From Desulfobulbaceae bacterium (lineage in GTDB: Bacteria > Desulfobacterota > Desulfobulbia > Desulfobulbales > Desulfobulbaceae), in assembly GCA_026990725.1 (NCBI GenBank), contig JALXCX010000249.1, positions 1 to 5,737 of the forward strand: a stretch of 5,737 nt of DNA. The letters are read 5' to 3'. Position numbers and translations under genes: made by a program. Position 1 is the first letter of the stretch, and the number at the start of each line of letters is the position of its first letter. Shown in pieces: positions 5,506 through 5,737 of this stretch. The notes below the pieces were generated by a model. It was not told where the DNA came from and did no database searches. It worked only from the letters and a program-made list of their open reading frames with translations.

Positions 5506-5649
5506 GTCTTATTTACTGTTTTGGCCAAGGCTTTTTTTGCTGGAGAGTATCTCCAGGAGTAAAATCATCCTTTTTTTGGGGGCATTTCTATTTTTCCTGT
5601 AAAAATTGTATATACTGTTTGAATGCATAAGTAGGGAAGAGAAAACAAC
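5506..5649. other. Non-coding spacer after the secreted protein gene
   Basis: No gene is supported here. The spacer holds a T-run at 5532-5538, a strong short hairpin at 5540-5556, another T-run at 5571-5577 and a TATACT box (5611-5616) that could be a -10 element but lacks a good -35 partner. If an insertion sequence begins near here, its left end cannot be placed from this sequence alone. Confidence 0.5.
5540..5577 (+). terminator. Weak candidate terminator region
   Basis: CTGGAGA (5540-5546) and TCTCCAG (5550-5556) form a seven-pair stem around GTA (or six pairs with a five-base loop). The next T-run, seven T at 5571-5577, starts 14 bases after the stem, too far for a standard intrinsic terminator. 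A T-run also precedes the stem. It is the only structured site downstream of the secreted protein gene, so it may still end that transcript or stabilise its 3' end. Confidence 0.28.
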
Positions 5650-5733
5650 AAGAGACCTCCTGTGGTAGAATAGCTTAGAGCTGCCGTGACAGCATGAAGC
5701 CGCACAGAATCATTAGCCACAAGGAGGTCTCTT
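5650..5733 (+). promoter_or_regulatory. Long hairpin masking a Shine-Dalgarno sequence
   Basis: The 5' arm 5650-5665 and 3' arm 5717-5733 are complementary over 16 pairs with a single bulged A5721: 12 pairs (5650-5661 with 5722-5733), then GTGG with CCAC. The 3' arm holds AAGGAGG (5721-5727), a perfect ribosome site ending six bases before ATG 5734, so in RNA folded this way the site would be buried. The 51-base loop contains GCTG/CAGC (5680-5683 with 5690-5693). Hairpins that hide a transposase ribosome site from readthrough transcripts are known in insertion sequences such as IS10 and IS50. The structured leader could instead be part of an element RNA. The pairing is seen; the role is inference. 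Confidence 0.75.
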
Positions 5734-5737
5734 ATGA
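5734..5737 (+). CDS. Start of a gene cut by the window edge (possible transposase)
   Basis: Only ATG and one more base are visible. The reason to call a gene is the perfect AAGGAGG six bases upstream, in the 3' arm of a long hairpin. Nothing of the protein can be read. A transposase is suggested solely by the masked ribosome site and the structured non-coding region before it; another translationally controlled gene is possible. Confidence 0.45.

Overview
The window is about 5.7 kb of AT-leaning bacterial chromosome with every gene on the + strand. It opens with the tail of a mobile element and closes at what is probably the head of another. The taxon cannot be fixed from sequence alone. A free-living Gram-negative anaerobe of the Desulfobacterota / deltaproteobacterial type is my best guess, because of the group II intron, the style of the secreted protein and the ChrB-type genes. 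That guess is inference.

Region 1 (1-117) is the 3' end of a group II intron, with catalytic domain V and terminal domain VI. It ends about 20 bases before the start codon of the first gene. Region 2 (137-3846) is a run of five co-directional genes: a two-domain ChrB regulator, a 95-residue protein of unknown function, a stand-alone copy of the ChrB C-terminal domain, a 12-helix major facilitator transporter, and a YjbQ-family protein. No chrA chromate transporter lies in the window, so the MFS protein is the only candidate for the effector of a ChrB-controlled resistance or homeostasis module. A hairpin with an alternative pairing partner sits between the second ChrB-like gene and the transporter and could set how much transcription reaches the transporter.

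Region 3 (3847-4161) is a gene-free leader of about 315 bases with inverted repeats and a plausible sigma70-type promoter. Region 4 (4162-5505) encodes a secreted 447-residue protein. Its N-terminal part belongs, by recall of similar sequences, to an uncharacterised exported family and carries two calcium-loop-like motifs. It ends in an Ig/fibronectin-like domain and an abrupt, odd tail. Region 5 (5506-5737) is non-coding and ends in an 84-base inverted repeat whose 3' arm contains a perfect Shine-Dalgarno sequence, followed by an ATG two codons' width from the window edge. This looks like the translation-masking leader of a transposase gene, perhaps of an insertion sequence, but the gene itself lies outside the window.

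The points most worth a second look are the chrB / small ORF / chrB-C / MFS arrangement without chrA, the start-site-masking hairpin at the right edge, and the intron that abuts chrB.
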